This document shows positions 61,961 through 64,000 of a stretch of DNA of 64,000 nucleotides, in pieces; positions within the stretch are counted from its first letter, which is position 1, and the number at the start of each line of letters is the position of its first letter. Position numbers and translations under genes: made by a program. This DNA comes from Psococerastis gibbosa. Lineage: Eukaryota > Arthropoda > Insecta > Psocodea > Psocidae. Under the pieces are notes generated by a model. That model made no database searches and was not told where the DNA came from. It was given only the letters and a program-made list of their open reading frames with translations. The DNA is taken from assembly GCA_963971405.1 (NCBI GenBank), contig OZ020485.1, forward strand, positions 32,321,921 to 32,385,920, written 5' to 3'.

Positions 61961-62806
61961 AACTACTTTAAACCATTATTTTTTTTAAATTGTCAGGCTA
62001 GTTTGTGTATTTAGCGGTTTGGTAATATTGCAAAATACTACATTTTGAAAAAATAATGTATAGGCCTATTGAAAAATCCGAGCGTGTCCCCACGGCAGAA
62101 GTGAAAACTTCATTAACATTCCCAATCAATTTAGTACAATTTTGGTACGTATGTACGTAGTAAATAATATTATGCACTATGCAGTATTATTAGGGGATTG
62201 TGTTCGTAGATTGCATGAGAAACAAGTCAGAAATTAATACTATATAATACATAACATTGCATTACTTACATTTTACATAAGTTATAAATTGATTGGGATT
62301 GCCAATGAAGTTTCACTTCTGCCGCGCGGTCTTAAGCACACATTTGGGTTTTTGAATAAATATCTGAAAATTTTTCTGTTTTGCTTAATTTGGGGGGGGG
62401 GGGGTCCGGACCCCGCTGACCCCCCCCCCCTTGACTACGCCACTGGCTGTCAAAATGCGTAAAATCCCACTATTTCAGCCATATTTTTTCAAAGCCTCTC
62501 ACCCCTTCTTCGGGTCTCATGCGCAAAGGGCACCAAGGCCATTAACTTAAAAGCTGCGTACGTCCATGGGAATGGTTTTCCATTTTTTCTACACTTATAT
62601 GAAAAAGGGGGGCCAAATTATACACCCCCCCCCCCTGTTCGAAAACCTATCGTCACGCCACTGCTCAGGTCAGCTCGGGAGACGTCTTCTCCCCTATCGC
62701 TCGGGGAATGCCCATGTTTCATTTCGTTCGTCAAGTCTTGACAAGGGACCTCGCAATGACCTGCCGGGAGCCTCGCAATGGCTATAAGGCCGCCTCTGAT
62801 GGTTGG

Positions 62807-64000
62807 TATCACTGGAATCGTCGCATTGACGACTAGTACAAAATGCAAATGTTAGTTTGGTGCAAAATAAAAATTTTAATTAAAATATTTTAGAAGTTTT
62901 TGTCTCTTTTGCACTTGGAGTTTAGTTTCAAGTGACTCCTGCATAGACGTATATGCTCCTCAAGTATGCATATAGTCTAGAGCTAGCCTATATAGTCTAT
63001 ACACTATGTCGTTCGCGAATGACCCCCGAGGAACTTGTGTTTGGCCTTGGTCATATGGTATATAGAATAAAATTAAAATAAATTGACTTGATTAGTTCGC
63101 TACAGGATACAAAGCAGTAAGTACCGCAGCAGTGCAGTAAAATCTACTGAGTACCGTACATCTTACTAGGCCTATAATTTATTTTATTCGAATTTGAATT
63201 AAAATGGTAGATATAGACTATAAAAGGCCTAGGTCAGAAAGTGCAGGATGCTGGTTTTATGAATATAAAGCCCATCTAACGATTAACTGATTAGGGTTTA
63301 TATAGTTGTATATAGGATCACTATGTAGGCCTACAGTACCGTACACATTGATGTATTTATTTATGGGTCATTCTCCTAAGAACGGTCACTTTTGGTATTT
63401 TTTTTTTTTTGTAATTTTAATTTATTTTTTCTGGTTGCTTTTTTAACGAAAACCACATAGGGACTTCTCCTTGAGGTCTCTTTGATCACCAACTGATCTT
63501 AATCACGCTTTAATCCCACAATAAAATAAAAATAGAAGGACAGTTGAGAGACGGCCGCGGATAGTAGTCACACCGACATTGACAGAGTTGTTATAAGTAC
63601 TAGGAATCCATGCTAGGCCTAGATATCCCCGGACTGTTATTAGTTTATGCAAAAATTAATATATGCGCGATTTTCGCAAAGACATCGCTGTCACACACTT
63701 ATTTCGGATGAAGAATATAAAAAGTCCGCATTTAACAAAAATTCCTGTGTGACCATTTTCATAAAATATTTACGAACTATTTTATGTAAACTAGTAATAG
63801 TGCCACATACGAAGATTCCTCGTCTTTACGCGCCATTCGAAGCTCGCGAGGTGATAATTCGCAATTATTCTTTAATTCCTTTCGTGTGATTTATCTAAAT
63901 TGATCTAAATTTTGCTTTACGAGTCTGTTTCTCTTCATCTGCCATGTTTGCCCTGAAACCTCCTCTTCCTCTTCCCCTCCAAAAAAAATTCAATGTGGCG
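62807..64000. other. Right edge, no gene recognised
   Basis: AT-rich sequence with several taggcctat-type palindromes and short open frames (for example 63647-63889) without recognised similarity. A gene beginning beyond the window cannot be excluded. Confidence 0.55.

Larger units (their letters stand above)
59645..62445. mobile_element. Inner poly-G element with cagtggcatagcc ends
   Basis: The left end cagtggcatagcc and the right end gactacgccactg correspond to the family at 42751-43305. Flanks gctattaa and gctgtcaa match at six of eight. It contains later insertions and poly-G/C blocks. Confidence 0.55.
59108..62798. mobile_element. Outer nested element with cagaggcggcttta ends
   Basis: The left end cagaggcggctttag pairs with the right end ctataaggccgcctctg. 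The flanking eight bases do not match, so insertion at these exact ends is not proven. It contains the 59645-62445 element and other repeats. No coding sequence. Confidence 0.5.

Overview
The window is animal nuclear DNA, not bacterial. Several conserved metazoan proteins can be followed through GT-AG introns in phase. The spaces between them are AT-rich and filled with LINE, Penelope-like, hAT, Tc1-like, SINE and foldback elements. The species cannot be named from sequence alone. The intron sizes, the many TAGGCCTA-type palindromes and the mix of mobile elements suggest an invertebrate, perhaps an arthropod or another marine invertebrate (inference).

Layout, 1-30 kb: this is the host gene-rich half. 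In order it holds the 3' half of UBA3 (+, 341-4793), a complete ODR4 (+, 7178-13933, seven exons), EIF4A3 (-, 17764-14214, three coding exons), MRPL28 (-, 23817-21225, five exons) and an hnRNP A/B gene (+, 24241-29807, seven coding exons, with a probable spliced 3' UTR beyond). ODR4 and EIF4A3 converge tail to tail only 280 bp apart. MRPL28 and hnRNP A/B diverge head to head from a 423-bp interval. The introns and spacers carry hairpin MITEs, a tRNA-derived SINE family, Helitron-like repeats and LINE tails.

Layout, 30-46 kb: this part is gene-poor. It holds a 280-bp hAT-like MITE, a 2.3-kb foldback with a captured ORF remnant, and a 273-bp Penelope-derived foldback with a perfect 13-bp target duplication. 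It also holds a THAP-domain gene (40336 onward) with spliced 5' UTR exons and an internal duplication. A separate exon encodes an SGNH-hydrolase-like domain and can be joined to the THAP gene in frame. Other MITEs, a possible two-exon small ORF and a Tc1 remnant follow.

Layout, 46-64 kb: this is a pile of nested transposons whose insertion order can be read. A Penelope-derived foldback (12-bp duplication) was hit by an hAT transposon (13-bp terminal inverted repeats, 8-bp duplication). The hAT was then hit by a LINE with a fully open 958-codon ORF2. Next comes a broken Penelope-like element with 63-bp flanking direct repeats and a GIY-YIG domain. It is interrupted by a 5'-truncated LINE with a 14-bp duplication and by a short inverted-repeat element. 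The last 5 kb are concentric poly-G-bearing repeats.

The host genes are unrelated housekeeping functions: neddylation, membrane-protein trafficking, exon-junction complex, mitochondrial ribosome and mRNA packaging. They are neighbours, not an operon or pathway. The best candidates for something new are the THAP/SGNH locus, the modular hairpin family and the folded Penelope derivatives.
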